Positions 63,945 through 64,000 of a stretch of DNA of 64,000 bases are shown in pieces. The notes beneath the pieces were generated by a model. It was not told the origin of the DNA. It saw only the letters and a list, made by a program, of their open reading frames with translations, and did no database searches. Where the stretch lies: contig CATOOV010000009.1 in assembly GCA_951801955.1 (NCBI GenBank), positions 1-64,000 on the forward strand. Reading direction: 5' to 3'. A program made the position numbers and the translations under genes. Each line of letters starts with the position of its first letter. Positions within the stretch are counted from its first letter, which is position 1. The stretch is from an uncultured Lachnospiraceae bacterium (GTDB lineage: Bacteria; Bacillota; Clostridia; Lachnospirales; Lachnospiraceae).

Positions 63945-64000
63945 ATGAGATTTTTGAAATTTGTAAAGCATACTGTTTTGGGAAGGATAAACCGTGGAAT
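63945..64000 (+). CDS. Start of a further gene (partial)
   Basis: An ATG at 63945 with AAAGGTG 8 bp upstream opens a frame (MRFLKFVKHTVLGRINRG) that runs to the edge. It may be the next gene of the importer operon, but too little is visible to name it. Confidence 0.45.
   Translation, partial: MRFLKFVKHTVLGRINRG

Overview
The window looks like a chromosomal segment of a low-GC, Gram-positive, spore-forming anaerobe, most likely a gut Lachnospiraceae-type Clostridium. The reasons are PolC-type DNA polymerase III, SpoIVB, an Asp23/Gls24-nusB-xseAB-ispA-dxs-tlyA-nadK-argR-recN-spoIVB order typical of Clostridia, strong AGGAGG ribosome sites, TTGACA/TATAAT promoters and a pyruvate-ferredoxin-type (IorAB) oxidoreductase. 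No phage, CRISPR array, intact transposase or rRNA was seen.

Layout. 1-2.9 kb: tRNA-Thr, a dispersed hairpin repeat, an Sfp-type phosphopantetheinyl transferase and a decayed xerD-like recombinase. 3-6.3 kb: shikimate genes in two divergent operons (aroE-aroF leftward, aroD-aroK rightward) sharing one promoter region, then tRNA-Arg. 6.5-16 kb: an SH3 surface protein, rluF, ligA, metA, a ruined YefM/YoeB toxin-antitoxin pair, a possible immunity-like protein, tatD and a fructosamine kinase-like gene. 16-28.6 kb: the conserved Asp23-to-spoIVB block, interrupted after argR by a compact candidate type I toxin-antitoxin locus, and ending in a class D beta-lactamase-like lipoprotein where spo0A would often be found. 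28.7-33.5 kb: rpsU, a MerR regulator with a divergent MATE exporter, a polysaccharide deacetylase and a bactofilin. 33.5-45 kb: pyrH-frr-uppS-cdsA-dxr-rseP-ispG-polC, a translation, isoprenoid, envelope and replication block. 45-49 kb: an SCP2 protein, xpt, rlmH and an unusual secreted protein with two thioredoxin-like and two Fn3-like domains. 49.3-57.5 kb: an arylpyruvate/arylacetyl-CoA cluster (two PaaK-type ligases, iorA, iorB, ACT protein, amidohydrolase, sodium-solute symporter). 57.7-64 kb: a two-component system divergent from an ABC importer whose binding protein carries an extra N-terminal domain; matched 11-bp direct repeats lie between them.

Two themes stand out beyond ordinary genes. 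First, the intergenic regions carry several kinds of palindromic elements: a family of about 165 bp with a terminal hairpin (five or six copies), a 153-bp four-way-junction element after xpt, a 160-bp long hairpin before argR, and a 95-bp element with 16-bp inverted ends. Second, six gene boundaries carry short tandem duplications (periods 37 to 74 bp), four of them copying the 3' end and stop codon region of the upstream gene (ligA, xseA, ispA, iorB). The most system-like discovery is the candidate type I toxin-antitoxin locus at 24.1-24.4 kb.
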